Assembly: GCA_963575745.1 (NCBI GenBank)
Contig: CAUYUJ010017805.1
Coordinates: 124,592-188,591, forward strand
Length of the DNA: 64,000 bases
Source of the DNA: Prorocentrum cordatum
Lineage: Eukaryota; Sar; Dinophyceae; Prorocentrales; Prorocentraceae
Direction: 5' to 3'
Every line of letters starts with the position of its first letter. Position 1 is the stretch's first letter. The notes below the pieces were generated by a model. The model made no database searches. It was not told the DNA's origin and saw nothing but the letters and a program-made list of their open reading frames with translations. Below are positions 42,290 to 53,580 of this stretch, one piece after another. The translations under genes and the position numbers were made by a program.

Positions 42290-42600
42290 AACTCTATGGC
42301 GGCACCCTCGAGGATGGCGTCGATGGAGATGGCCGCTGGGGGCCCCGACGGCGGCGCGGCGGCCTTTGGGGGAGGCGGGGCGACCCGTTGGTGGAGGTCG
42401 CGCACCAGCTGGGTGTGCTCGGCCTCGGCGGAACTGAGTTCCTCAGACACCTGAGCGACCCGCTCCCGCTGTTGCGTACGCTGCTGCCCGAGACGATTGT
42501 AGCCGAAGGCTGCCTTTTTAAACTTCCCCTCAAGCCAGCGGGCCCTCTGGCAAGCGTCATTGATCTGGCGCTGCAAGGCGGGGCGGCGGGGGCCGATGCT
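42290..42600 (-). pseudogene. Coiled-coil region of LINE-2 ORF1
   Basis: The minus frame reads LQRQINDACQRARWLEGKFK, KAAFGYNRLGQQRTQQRERV, AQVSEELSSAEAEHTQLVRD, LHQRV, an evident amphipathic helix of about 65 residues with Leu/Val/Ala spacing of a coiled coil. Pro/Ala linkers follow (APPPPKAAAPPSGPPAAI), then SIDAILEGAAIELP. ORF1 proteins of non-LTR elements often trimerise by a coiled coil and bind element RNA. Its start is undefined because it continues in another frame at 42663. Confidence 0.6.
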
Positions 42601-42841
42601 TGACGGGAGGCGATGATCTTCTTGTAGGTCGAGGGAGTGCCGACGTCGCCCAGTTTGTCGAATTAATTGGGCGGCCGACTGCAGATCCTCAAGCGGCGCG
42701 TCAGCAGAGATGCTTGGCAGGGCTGGAACGGCACCCTTTGGTCACATGAACTGAGGCCCAGGGGGACGCGGGAGACCAGGCCCAGCAGCGTCACCACCAG
42801 CACGATCGTCGCCGCCGTAAGAGTCATTCGTGTAGGTCGTG

Positions 42842-43070
42842 TCATACCATGTCCAGTCCCGACTCCATGTTCCCCGCGACGGCGAGGGGGGCAGAGCCGG
42901 TGCTGGATTCTCTGACTAACGCTTGGCAATGCTTGCACACATGCCACGTAGCCTTGTCGCGGCGACACCCACAGGAGCTGCAGGTCCATAGCTTCCAGCT
43001 GTTGCCATTGCGCAGCGCGGAAGAGGGGGAGACCATGAAGAAAGAACGGGTCCCTGCGCTGACCGAGTAA
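42842..43070 (-). pseudogene. Zinc-ribbon region of LINE-2 ORF1
   Basis: The minus frame has WKLWTCSSCGCRRDKATWHV and CKHCQALV: a WxC-x2-C...C-x2-C arrangement with eleven residues between the pairs, close to a RanBP2-type zinc finger. It lies 5' of the coiled coil. Its likely role is nucleic-acid binding by ORF1; this is inference from the motif. Confidence 0.6.
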
Positions 43071-43164
43071 AATCGGCCTTCAAGCGAGAACAGACAGCCT
43101 GGTACAGCCCAGGGAGAGATGGAACGAATGCCGAAAACAGTTCGAGCCAAATACGCTTGAGTTC

Positions 43165-43188
43165 TCTCTCTGTCTCTCTCCGTGTCTC

Positions 43189-43239
<51 letters not shown>

Positions 43240-43260
43240 GCCTGTGTGTCTGTCTGCTTC
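43165..43260. repeat. CTGT microsatellite
   Basis: (CTGT)n and (CTCT)n, about 95 bp. Confidence 0.95.
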
Positions 43261-43576
43261 GCTGCCCTCCTCTTTCTGTGAGGGTGCAGCTCCTGAAGCA
43301 TCTCCGTGAGAACGGCTAGGGGGTATTGAGCCCAGTTGCGGGCCATTCGCCTGGGCTGTGCAGGACCACGGCAGGGATTAAACCCGACTAGGCTGGCTGT
43401 ATTAAACGGGATATGTTGGGTTGGTAAGGCTCAGCTCGGCCAGCCGGATGAAAGCCAGTATCAAGCCCGATTAAGCCCCACCAGGCAGGAAGAAACGGGA
43501 TTGTGACTGATTGGGCCAGTTTTTGATCACGGACCTACCAGCGCCGATGCTGAATTCAACCTCCATGTTTTTTTTC
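43261..43576. other. Unassigned DNA
   Basis: TTAAAC/GGATTA-type words recur (ATTAAACCCGACTAGGC, TATTAAACGGG, GATTAAGCCC). No gene. Confidence 0.45.
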
Positions 43577-43766
43577 CGGCGGCGAGCCAAGGGGGGAAGT
43601 GAGAAGGGGCGGGCCTTCTCAGAAAGCCCCGGAAGCCCCCCAGACCTCCGAGAAAAAAGTCCCCGAAGAAACAAAACGCTTTGCAGAAGGCGCGGGGGCT
43701 TCTGAATAGTGCCGCCGCCTACCGAGCAGGCCCTGTCCTTGTCGTTGTCCCCCCTTCACTCGCCGC
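43577..43766. mobile_element. TIR element M9, copy b
   Basis: Left GGCGGCGAGCCAAGGGGGGA then AGTGAGAAGG; right complement GGCGGCGAGTGAAGGGGGGA. The interior shares GGGCCTTCTCAGA with copy a at 28193. Confidence 0.75.
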
Positions 43767-43817
43767 CGATGTTCACCCGGACGTGCGACGCCCTGACGTG
43801 CGACGTCCTGACTCTTG

Positions 43818-44035
43818 CAGATGCTCGAGGCCTCCTAGATGCGGTCCGAGCAGGTGGCGTCGGAGGATGGCGCTGCATCGCCAGTGCATCGCCGCCGTTG
43901 GCGATGCATCGGCCGATGCATCGGCGACGTCGAAGCGAAGCACATCGGGCTCCACAGCGAGCCGCATCAGCGATGCGGCGCGATCCTCCGACCCCCATCT
44001 GGGAGGCCTCGAGATACCAGGCCCCTGGACGTCCC
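43818..44035. mobile_element. Hairpin element H, copy 1
   Basis: Left arm GAGGCCTCCTAGATGCGGTC, CGAGCAGGTGGCGTCGGAGG; right arm GATGCGGCGCGATCCTCCGA, CCCCCATCTGGGAGGCCTC. The centre is built from GCATCG words (GATGCATCGGCCGATGCATC). Confidence 0.85.
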
Positions 44036-44146
44036 GACCCCGGCCAACTGTTCATCCCGAACCGTTCTTTGACTGCCCCGGGGCCCGGCGGCGGACCTCA
44101 GAGGAGGCCGAGAACGGCCAAAGCCTTGTACCGTTTCGTTTTTGTT

Positions 44147-44607
44147 TTTGCTGTTGTAGTTGGTGGTGCTGTCGTTGTTGCTGTTGTTGTGGTTGTTGCT
44201 GTGGTTATTGTTGTTGTTGTTGTTGTTGTTATTGGTGCTGCTGGTGTGGTTGTTGTTATTGGTGGTGGTGTCGGTGTCGTTGTTGCTGCTGTTGTGTTTG
44301 TTGTTGTGATTGTTGCTGTTGTTGCGGATGCTGTTGTTGTTGTCGTTGTCGTTGTCGTTGCTTTTGTTTTTGTTTTTGCACTTGTCAATGCCGTTGTAGA
44401 TGTGGTTGTTGTTGTGGTTGTTGTTGTGGTTGTCGTTGTTGCAGTTGTTGTTGTCGTCGTTGTTGTTGTTGCTGTTGTTGTTGTTGTTGTTGTTGTCATT
44501 GACGTTATGGTTGTTGCTGTTGCTGTTGTTGTAGTAATTGCTGTTGTTGTTAGTATTATTATTGTTGTTGTTGTTTTTATTCGTGTTGCTGTTGTTGCTG
44601 TTGCTGA

Positions 44608-44639
<32 letters not shown>

Positions 44640-44680
44640 GTGTTGCTGCTGTGTTTGTGGTTGATCTTATGATGCTTGTG
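44147..44680. repeat. TTG/GTT microsatellite
   Basis: About 530 bp of GTT, GCT, GTC and GTG triplets. The poly-Val, poly-Cys/Leu and poly-Thr frames are artefacts. Confidence 0.97.
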
Positions 44681-44934
44681 TCGCTCAATTTTGTCATCTG
44701 TTTAGAGAAAACAATGCGTATGTCTGCATCTCCGTCTCTCTCTCTCTCTCTCCCTCTCTCCCGCCCAAAGTCTCCAGACCCGCCAGCGGGGCGCCCTCGC
44801 CCTCGCCCCCGCCGCCCGGGCCCCGCGGCCGCGCCGCCACGGCACGGGAGGCCGCGCCCTGCGCGCGGCCGCCGCCTCGGGCGCCCAGTGAGGGCACGCG
44901 CCCTGCGCGCCGCCCGCCCGAGGAGGTCCAAGCG
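44681..44934. other. CT tract and GC-rich DNA
   Basis: (TC)n at 44735-44763; CpG-rich non-coding sequence after it. Confidence 0.5.
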
Positions 44935-45135
44935 TTAGGTCGGGCCTGTCTCCCTACAGGGGGATTCTCGACGAAAAATATTACATTCTCCAACAAGAAT
45001 CAAAAGATAATCCAAACATAGCCTGGGGACTATTTTGTTGAACATTTTTGTTGCCTTTTGGGGGGGCATTTTTTTGGGGTGTATTTTTTTTTGTCCGTCG
45101 AAGCTCCCCCTTCATGGGGGACACGCCCGACAGAA
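44935..45135. mobile_element. MITE M2, copy 2, with 8-bp target duplication
   Basis: Left TTAGGTCGGGCCTGTCTCCC; right GGGGGACACGCCCGACAGAA. TCCAAGCG (44927-44934) and TCCAAGCC (45136-45143) flank it, differing at one base. The interior is AT-rich. Confidence 0.9.
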
Positions 45136-45473
45136 TCCAAGCCTGCTCGGACTAGGGGTTCGTGCCGACGCCCTCGCCACCGAGATCCGGCCGCTGGGCG
45201 TCGAGTAACCAACCCGGACCCCCTCGCGCGGTGAACACAAATCGCGACGGGAGGTCTTTCTGTACCCTGACCTTCGAGGAGGGCTAAAAAATGGCACCCG
45301 ACTTAAACACCCATCCCAGAGCTATTCTACGTCTTGGTTTTAGGCTGTTTTGTTCAATTCTTTAGGCTTTTAGGCCTCCAGTGCTAAAAAAATAGCTCTC
45401 TGGAAGGTCAGGGTATTTTCGGCCGCGCGGGGCCCATGCCGGGCCCCAGGACGTTGACAAGAAACAACGCAGG
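45136..45473. other. Unassigned DNA
   Basis: Contains CTTTAGGCTTTTAGGCC-type words (45330-45370) and an R1-like phrase near 45238. No gene. Confidence 0.45.
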
Positions 45474-45715
45474 ATGAGAAGCGGGTCCCAGGGCAGGGGT
45501 CCAGACCTCTGGGGGTCGACCTTGCGAGAAAATCACGACGTCGGGGGTCTGGGAACGGGGGGCCAACAAATGGGGGGGCAGCGAGGGCTGCAGAAAAGGG
45601 GCTCTAGAGGGCGCCCCTGCAGGGGCCCTTTATGGGGCCCCAGATGGGGGCCTGCGAGGTCAGAAAAAAGGCACCTGTTCTCCCCCCCCACACACACACA
45701 CTTATTGCTCCCCCG
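45474..45715 (+). repeat. Dispersed repeat R1, + strand copy
   Basis: Shares GTCCAGACCTCTGGGGGTCG, GAAAATCACGACGTCGGGGG and GGCAGCGAGGGCTGCAGAAA with the copy at 19850-20065, and ends in a CA tract like it. Confidence 0.8.
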
Positions 45716-47039
45716 ACTGATTCACGCCCGAGGACGCTGCCTCTTTTTCACACCGGGAATTTTCGCCCGGCGTTGGGTTGTGCCCCAGATCGATCAGGGT
45801 GCAAGGCTCCGGTCGTGATTTTTCGAGATGCTGCAGTTCTGCTCGCAACGTCGGATCTCGGGGGTGTATGCGGGGGGGGAACAAAAAGGTACCAACACTG
45901 CCACTCCCCGGCCTTCTCCTGGGGGGGCGTCCTGTCCAGGATGTCGAGGCGAATATCCAGCGGTGGCGACGAGGGGGCCTCCTGGGAGGCCCCAAAAGGG
46001 GGAACCGGGCGAAGGGTAGCGGTTCTATTACCTTTTCCTTCTCTGAGTGCGGGGGCTGATCGTGTCACGCCTTTGACAGTCGCCACCGCGAAGAGAAGCG
46101 AGCAGCACCAGCAACGATCACGGCCACCAGCCCACCAGAGCTGCGCAAGGCCCTTCCAGCGTCCTTGTGTCCTCTCAAAGATCCCAGGCATTCCCTCGTC
46201 CGTGCCTCTTTGGCTCTCTTCTCCTCCGTTTCTTCCTCATCCACCTTCACCGCGCGCGCGGGCTTTGAGTGGCATGCGTGGTAACAAGGAGGCTGGCGAG
46301 CTTCCCGCACTGAATGATGTGGGGCGTGCCACCGAAGTAGCATAATGGTTAATAGTACAGCTGGTGCGACGAGCAGCAGAAGGAGCGAATGTCAAGTCCA
46401 ACAAGCTCAACGGATCCGGCATTTGCCGAGCCCTTTGAAACGTGCCTCCACGGACATGACCACTTCAAAGAACCCAAGCTTCGTGCTGCTTTGCGCTTGA
46501 TCCGGTAACATGCCCAAACTAAAGGCCAATCTTCGAGGCAACAAAGGAAACATAAAGGAGGGGGATGGGAGGGAAGGAAATTGAGGGAAGGAGGAGGGGG
46601 ATGGATGGGGCGTGTGTTGGCTCACATGGATCGGCGGGCCAGCCAGGACAACAGGGGCTAGCACTGGCACGCACCGTGGCCGATCTGACCAGACGCTTCT
46701 GAACAGCACCATCATGCCTTTTCCTCTCCATTCCTCTCCTCATCTGTCCTTTGACCGTCCCCCGTCCCTTCCCTGTTCATGTGCTCTTCATCCTTCCCCC
46801 CGTCTCACTCCGTCCCCGCATTCCCCACCCACTACGTCCTTGGTTCCCTACCCGTTCGTCCTCCTCCGCATTCTCCCCTTCACACCCTACCCCTGCTTAT
46901 TCATCCTGCTCCTCCTCGCCCACCTCTCCATCCTCCGCCTCTGGCTCCGACCACGCCCTCCTGCCCCATCTTGCTACTTCTTGTCGTCCTCATCCTTTTA
47001 ATGAATCGGAAATTCGGGGGGGGAGACCGAAGTGAAACC
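45716..47039. other. Unassigned DNA, no supported gene
   Basis: About 1.3 kb of mixed-composition sequence. Open frames are under 150 codons and compete on both strands. Positions 46750-46990 are pyrimidine-rich on the + strand. Confidence 0.45.
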
Positions 47040-47400
47040 GAGAGCCCCAAATTGAAAATCGGAGAGAAGGAGAGAGAGAGAGAGAGAGAAGAAAACAAAT
47101 ATTGATCTTTGGAGAAAGAGAGGACATATGTAGAAACATAGGGAGAGAGAGAGAGAGAAAGAGAGAGACAGACACCAACAACACACCATAAAGAAATCAC
47201 GCGATAAGGAAGATAGTGTGTATATATATATATATATACATACAGATGTATGTATGTATAGAGAGAGGGAGAGAGCATAAGAGAGAGAGAGATATTGGGA
47301 GAAAGAGAGAGGGAGAGAGAGAGAGAGAGAACACGAAACAACAAAACAACATGGAGATAGACAGAGAGAGAGAAAGAGAGACAGTGAGAGAGACTGCCAA
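47040..47400. repeat. GA microsatellite with a TA insert
   Basis: (GA)n interrupted by a TA/TACA stretch at 47219-47260. Confidence 0.95.
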
Positions 47401-47403
47401 GGC

Positions 47404-47532
47404 CTTGGAAGGCCATGCCGACACTTCTCGAACGGGGCGCAGCCAGCGAAAGCGGCCGAGGATGGGCCAGAGGGGAAGGATGCAAGGATAAACCTAGAAA
47501 ATCGCTCATCCTCGCTCGCCGTGCTGACTGCA
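47404..47532. mobile_element. MITE M3, copy c (5' end lost)
   Basis: Contains CCTTGGAAGGCCATGCCGAC, GCGCAGCCAGCGAAAGCGGC and GAGGATGGGCC, which match copy a as reverse complement. It ends TCATCCTCGCTCGCCGTGCT then GACTGCA. The other end is replaced by the GA microsatellite. Confidence 0.7.
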
Positions 47533-47774
47533 CGGGTACACTGAGCAGCCTCAGCCCGTCGCTGGATCGGTGAGTTGTCTGCCCCTATCCTCTCGGCTAT
47601 ACGGGCTGGTACGCACGCGCGATGCTGCGGCACGCGCGCGCGATGGAGGCGGCAGGCCGCACGCGAGAGGGCGCGCTGCTGCGCCTCGCGGCAGGGAGGG
47701 CAAGGGAGGGGCACGTGCCCCGAGAGGAGCACCGACAGTGCCATAGCGGGCGCCACGGTCCGCATCTGCAGCAA
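47533..47774. other. Unassigned DNA
   Basis: No gene recognised. Confidence 0.4.
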
Positions 47775-47920
47775 GAAAACACTGGAGGCCTCTCAGATGG
47801 GGTCCGAGCAGATGGGGTCGAGGAATCGCGCCGCATCGCCAGTGCATCGCCGATGCATCGGCGATGCGGCGCGATCCTCCGACCCCATCTCCTCGGAGCC
47901 CACCTGGGAAGCCTAGAGAC
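47775..47920. mobile_element. Hairpin element H, copy 2
   Basis: AGATGGGGTCCGAGCAGATG, GGGTCGAGGAATCGCGCCGC and CAGTGCATCGCCGATGCATC, with right arm GATGCGGCGCGATCCTCCGA. Shorter than copy 1 at 43818. Confidence 0.85.
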
Positions 47921-47924
47921 ACGG

Positions 47925-48090
47925 CGTACGCCTGAATTTTCAGAGCTCCGCGCGGATTTGCCTGGATTGGCGCTGGGCCCCCCTGTCGGCGACTCTGGCG
48001 CCGCCCCTGGCGCGCTCCGCGCGCCATGGAGGGGGCCCAGCGCAGATTCAAAAGACCCGCGCCAAACTCCGAAATATCATGTTTATCCCA
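47925..48090. mobile_element. Foldback element F, copy 8
   Basis: AGAGCTCCGCGCGGATTTGC, GCGACTCTGGCGCCGCCCCT, GGCGCGCTCCGCGCGCCATG and a diverged right arm AAAGACCCGCGCCAAACTCC. Confidence 0.85.
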
Positions 48091-49079
48091 ACTCCTTTCC
48101 TGGGTATCGGCCCATGTGGTGCCCTTTCTGGACAAACGCAGCAGACCGTAGAGCCGGGCGGTATCCTAGATGTGACGGCGATCTTTTTCAAGTGTCTCCT
48201 GGGAGTGGGTCAACGGAAACTGCTCTCTGTTCTCGGCGCGGGTCTTGCGACTTGGCACCAGGACCATGGCACAGGGGCCTGCTGAAGCGAGGTGCCCTTG
48301 GCCGCGAACGCGACGCGTCACCAAACTCCTCCTCGACGTCCCGCACGTCTCGGATGAGTGGGCTCGTTTTTCGCCCCAATGACTGCCGAATGACCTCGTG
48401 AGCGTGCACGTCCGTTCTCTGGCACTGTGAGTTCACTCCCTTCGCGATCAGAGCGGCGTCGCCTGCGTTGGGCTTCTCGTCGAACTCGTCCTTGCGGCCA
48501 CGGGGTGAACAGCTTCCTCCTCCTCTTCATCCTCCAACCCCTACTCTTGGGGGGAACTCGGATATTTACAACTGCTCCTGACGTTACGTGTGCTGATTGC
48601 TAGTGTTTTTGCTCGGCAACCTTGCCATGCACAACGCTTACTCGTGTTTTTTTTATGTTGATCATCATTCCCGATACCCGATCTGTCACGAACAACTTGC
48701 ATTGGTTGCCCTTTACCCTACCCGCCCTGTATCGTGGGTGCGATGTTCAAGACACAGCAAGGCACAACACGCGACATTCCTGCGTGTACTTTCCCATGGC
48801 TTTAAGTTCACCCGGCTCGGCCCAGTGGCTGTCCTGGTCGCCGCTTGACTGCCTCTGTGGCCGAAGGGATGGCGCAGTGGCCCATTCTGCGAGGTCATTG
48901 TTACAACTCTGGCACGACGTCAGGCCACCATCTGGTGGGGATGCGACAGGGACGATTTCACATCCCAACCTTCAATCATACCATGTATGCGTGTTTTCGT
49001 GAGTCCATATCTGTCTCGATGCGCATAAAGACGTATACACATTACTACATGTATACAGGTATGCGTAACAAATATAAAG
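48091..49079. other. Unassigned DNA, no supported gene
   Basis: About 1 kb of apparently unique sequence. Frames reach 126 codons but carry no recognisable domain. Confidence 0.45.
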
Positions 49080-49183
49080 GACACGTGTATGTATGCGTGT
49101 GATATGTGTACTATGTTGTGTGCGCTATGTGTACATTATGTGTGGATTGCGTGTGTTCTACGTGTTATGTGTATTCAGTGTGT

Positions 49184-49222
<39 letters not shown>

Positions 49223-49400
49223 TTGCGCGTTGTGTGTGTTGCGTGTGTTGCGTGCGTTGTGTGCGTGGTGTGTGATGTGTATTGTGTGCGTGGTGTGTGT
49301 GTGTGTGCGTGTGTGTAGGTATTGTGTGTACTCTCTGTTTGTTGTGCTGTTGTTGTGTCGTGTGTGGTGTGTAATGTGTTTTCTGTGTGTTGTACGTCGA
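49080..49400. repeat. Degenerate GT/TGCG tract
   Basis: GTGTG, TTGTGTG and GCGTG words; pure (GT)n at 49188-49216. Confidence 0.92.
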
Positions 49401-49847
49401 GGCTTGACTTTGTGAGGGTTGCGCAGGCGAAATCACCTTTTTCTATGAATCATGGGGCTCAAAATTCGTGGATGCTTTTTCAAGTGTTAAGACGTTTGAA
49501 AAATTCAATGTGTTAGGACCCTGACGTCACGATTTGAGTCAGGGCGCCCAATGATTTTCAAAATGTTCAGGGTGTCCCGAGCGCACCGGCCAGAAATATC
49601 ACGACGGAACCAATTAATCACTTCTGTGCTCTACTCTCCCCTCGGAACAGTGCGTATGATGATACATACGCATACACACATATACGCATACACACATATA
49701 TATATATATATGTACTAGACCCCTCCACGGAGACCCCATCTTCACACATGCAAGCCCGAGGGCTTCAAACGAAGAAGTAAGTTCATATGTTGGCGAAGAT
49801 ATTGATGCACTGTTGTTGCAAGGGCGCCTGAAATTGAACAAACAAGG
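49401..49847. other. Unassigned DNA with a TA/CACA tract
   Basis: ACATACGCATACACACATAT repeats at 49655-49712. No gene. Confidence 0.5.
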
Positions 49848-50830
49848 AACTCTACACTTACAAAGAATATTAACATATTACAATCAGCGCCATAAAGACC
49901 ACCTTGCAATCAAAAACAGTAAAACAAATATGCACATTAATACAATCAAGAAGCATCATACGTAAAACCAATCAGAACACATTACACTCCAAATCAAACA
50001 GAGCATCTTACACGGACAATCGATAAGAATATCGACGCTCAAAAACAATAAGAACACGTCTCGGGACAACGATCCCTGTAATAATCTGAAAAAACATAAA
50101 AAGACGTCAAACCAAACACAATAATCATTTTACCTTCCAGCCATACAGCATCAACGTTTTTCCGCATTAGCCCATCAAGACAATATTTCATTGAAAAGCA
50201 AAGAAGGATACCTTGACATTCAAACAATAGAAACATCTCCCCTGCAACAATAATAATTACTGGCAATTGAAATAAACAACATAGCCCAGAATAAACAAAA
50301 ACAAGGAGACAATGTGTCGTTTTGAATTGATAGGACAACAGACACTTTAAATCAACAGTGCAACGTCTTAGGACCACGATACTGGTGAGGGTCAACAAGA
50401 ACACAACAAAACAGAGCACCTAACCTAATACTCCTTCTGGGACTCCGAAAAGCTATACCAATCAAAGACGTTCGGCATTAGCGCTCCCTCATGAAAGTTG
50501 TACAAGGGAAGCAATGGAACAAACAAAATCACCTTGCAAAGAAACACGTCCAAACAACCTTTGGCATACAGCCGTGCGAATAAGTTACAGCTTAAGTCGA
50601 AATCAAACCATTACACACGAAATCAATGATAACACACTGTAGACCTATACAGTAAGAACATACGGTTGACTAACAACAAAAAAGGAACACCTACAACGAA
50701 AATAAAACCTTACAACACAAATCAATTCGAACACATACATTAACAACACGAAGAAATCGTCTTGGGACCACGATCCCTGTGAGTCCCAAATAGAGAAACA
50801 ATCTTCGAAAGAGATCATACACATGTTTGT
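49848..50830. repeat. AT-rich, degenerate tandem-repeat island
   Basis: Nearly 1 kb of clearly AT-rich sequence with AACA words, unlike the rest of the window. The phrase ACGTCT.GGGAC.ACGATCCC occurs at about 50055, 50364 and 50756; AACACAT and AATCAAAACA words recur between. The 126-residue minus frame at 50039-50419 lies inside this repeat and I do not call it a gene. Confidence 0.7.
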
Positions 50831-51659
50831 GACACCCCGAAAGTTTATAACAATCCAGAGATTTTGGCATGCGCGTTCCCTCCCAAGTCTCTCTCTTCCC
50901 TTTACCTCCGGTTCCCTCTCCTTTCCCTGGAGGGGCGATCATATTCGAACACCTTTGAATTTCAAGGTTCCTAACGGTCCCGCAAACATTATTAAATGCT
51001 TGTTTCTCCTATTTTTCCAATACGGGGGATTCTGGGGTGCCGGTTTTGGGAGGCGCGGAAAGGAAGGGGAAGACGAGAAGGGGAGAGGCGAAGGAGGAGG
51101 GATCGACGAGGCGAGGAAAGGCGAAGGAGGAGAAACGACGAGGAGAGTACTGAGGCAGAGAAGGAGAGGGAGTAAGAGACAGGAGGAGGCGGAAGAGAAG
51201 GGACGCAGCTTCCACCCCGAGTCCTCCCTCGTGGGCAGCAGTGAACCACATTCCTACTGTGGCGCCTCTCGGATGGGGGGGGGAATTCGTCACGATTCTT
51301 GCTGGTTTTGTTTGTAGTGTGTTCGTACTGTTTTTAACTGGAAAGTTCTCTGATTGATTTCCATGGCAGACGCCATTGCAACAGCACTGTATCAACATCT
51401 GCGTCAACATATGCATTAACTTCTTCGCTTAAAGCCCTCGGGCTTGCATTTGTGAAAATGGGTTCCCCGTGGGGATATATACATATACGCACATTTATAG
51501 ATATACGAATGATATACGAATCTGTGCCCGTGGACTCAATCCAATGAGCCGCGTGAGTCGAAGTTTGACGATGCTCGCTTCCGTCTCTGGCGCGTACATA
51601 CCAGCAAGCTGCGGTGTGCGATCGGCAACCAGCGTGAAGTCGATGACTATCGCCTCTTG
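50831..51659. other. Unassigned DNA with a purine tract
   Basis: GGAAAGGCGAAGGAGGAG-type purine repeats lie at 51050-51190, and ATATACG words at 51473-51520. No supported gene. Confidence 0.45.
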
Positions 51660-52265
51660 AGGCCCTCTTGGTGGTCCTCCCGGGGCTTATTTGAAACGTT
51701 TTAGACCCTCTGGGGCTGTCTTGACAGCATCTTCGGCCGTTTCGGGGCCCTCGTGGAAAGAATCGGGGCCCTCTTGGCCTGTCTTGGGGGCCTCGTGGGG
51801 GCTTGTTGTGCCGTCTTGGAGTCCTCTTGGGGGTTTATTGGGCCGTCTTGGAAGCCTCTCGGGCCCCTCCTAGGCTGTCTTGGGTCTCTCTTGGGTGAAC
51901 TTGGGCCGTCTCGGGGCGATCCTGGAGGCCTCTTGGGCCGTCTTGGGGGTCCAGATGGTTGAGGCAGAATCCGTAAAAATCCTACAAGGGAAATCTGCGA
52001 TTTCAGCCTCTTGCGGCCCTCTAAGGTGTCTCCTCGGAGCCATCCCGGGGCGTCTTGACGGCCTATGGGCCGTCTTGGGAGCATCTTGGGCTGCCGGAGG
52101 GCCGTCTTGGGTCATGTCGGGGCTATCTTTGGTCGTCTCGGGGCCTCCTTGGGTCGTTTCGGGGCTCCTCGGGGGAGCTCTGGTGCCGTTTCAGGGCCCT
52201 CCGGGGACCCTCTGGTGCCGTTTCGGAGCTCTTTGGCGGCTCCCTGGGCCGGGGCCCCTCCAAAC
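51660..52265. repeat. CCAAG-type short-period repeat (S5), site 2, inverted
   Basis: On the + strand reads CTTGGGCCGTCTTGGGGGTC, GGGCCTCTTGGGCCGTC and similar words roughly every 12-18 bp over 600 bp. A unique insert is at 51955-52015. Confidence 0.8.
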
Positions 52266-53062
52266 CCGCAAATCATCCTTCGGATGAATTTGACTGGATA
52301 AGGCTACCTAGAACCATTCAGATATCTCATTCCTTATCGCGAGTATTTTTTCTCGCGCGCATCTTCACTGACGCTGCAATTTCGGATCCCGCATCTCGGC
52401 ATGCATCTCCCGCAAGACACCTACGAGACAACCCACTGGGCAGCCCGCGAGACAACCTGTCGGAGAACCCACTGGACCAGAGTCAGGCGAATTTCGGCGG
52501 TGGACAAACCTCCCTTTAGTAAACCTCCCCTCAGTGAAAACGGCGTGGGGCCGAAACCGACGGACCTGGACCCGCAAAGGTGACGGCCGCGACGCCCTCT
52601 CGCGAACCGAAAAGAGTCAATTCCTTAACTCGCCATCGCTCGGACGTCCATTTCCCGTGCATTTTTCGGTTTCGTGCGTTTTTTTGGGGGGGGGCTCGAT
52701 GGTCCAGGATCGTCCTCAATGGTTCTCGCCGAGAAGAAATGCACGCGTCCGAGCGATGCCAGGTGAATCGGCGTGTCGGGGCAGGAGGTCTACCCACCTC
52801 CGAGAATCGAGATAGCGGCAGCTCAACGTCGGTCTCCGGAGCCCTCTCCGGGCTCCGGGCGCACCGAGCTTCCGGGCTGCGCCCAGCCGTGGCGACGAGG
52901 GGCCCCCGGAGGCCAACTGCTGTTGTCTCCACGCGCCCCTCCTCTGGCAGGACAGCCCAAGGAACGGCCCACGGGGCAGCCACGGGACAACCCACGGGAT
53001 CACCCCATTTAGGCCAGGGACAACGAGGGCCACCCCCCCACCATCCCTTGTAAAAAACAACA
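52266..53062. other. Unassigned DNA with module R2
   Basis: 52578-52615 shares GTGACGGCCGCGACGCCCTC and CGCGAACCGAAAA with 28748-28790. No gene recognised. Confidence 0.5.
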
Positions 53063-53458
53063 CAAACACACACCGTGATGAGCACATATACCCAATCAGC
53101 CTTAGACCAAATCCCAAGACCTCAAGATCTCAATCCCAAGACATCGGAGGATCGGAATGGCCGACAGGCCAGTTCGTTAAACAAACGTTTTTATCAGAGG
53201 GCGACCAGGGCACGGTAACTGAGCGTCGCCTGCAAACCGTGCTCCCGAGACTTAGAGTCTCCTCTGAGAGATGTGGCTGCAGGAAGCAAAAGCAAATAAT
53301 GACCATGAGAACAGGCGTAAGGGTGGCGGCGGCTGGTGTCGACGGTGCTGGCGTGGGCGCTGGCGATCGCAGCGATGCTGGCCTGCTGTGCAGGCTTCAA
53401 TACCAATAAAGATTGAAAAACAACAAAGCTGAGAAAGGATGTAAGCACACACACACAG
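53063..53458. repeat. Left direct repeat of the 53-59 kb element
   Basis: Shares with 58748-59153 a continuous match from CGTGATGAGCACATATACCC to GAGAAAGGATGTAAGCACAC. Differences are scattered substitutions and one small indel near 53318 (ATGCATGCAAG in the right copy). Confidence 0.97.
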
Positions 53459-53580
53459 CCTCCCTAAAAGAAGCTGGGTGGGAATGCGCACATATCATCG
53501 CGAGGTGCTGGCCACCAGGCGTGTCATACTGCGCAGATAGCCACTGCCTCAAGAGGGGCCAGGTCCCGTTACACTAGAGG

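Noticed and set aside
43709-44938. 409-residue poly-Val ORF, a Cys-rich ORF and a Thr-rich ORF
   Set aside because: Artefacts of the TTG microsatellite at 44147-44680.
46335-46410. tRNA-like phrase AGCATAATGGTTAATAGTAC
   Set aside because: Resembles a D-arm, but no matching acceptor stem, anticodon stem or TTCRA box could be found.
49089-49415. Cys/Val-rich ORFs
   Set aside because: Translation of the degenerate GT tract.
50039-50419. 126-residue hydrophobic minus ORF
   Set aside because: It lies in the AT-rich degenerate tandem repeat; hydrophobic residues follow from the TTT/GTT-rich strand.
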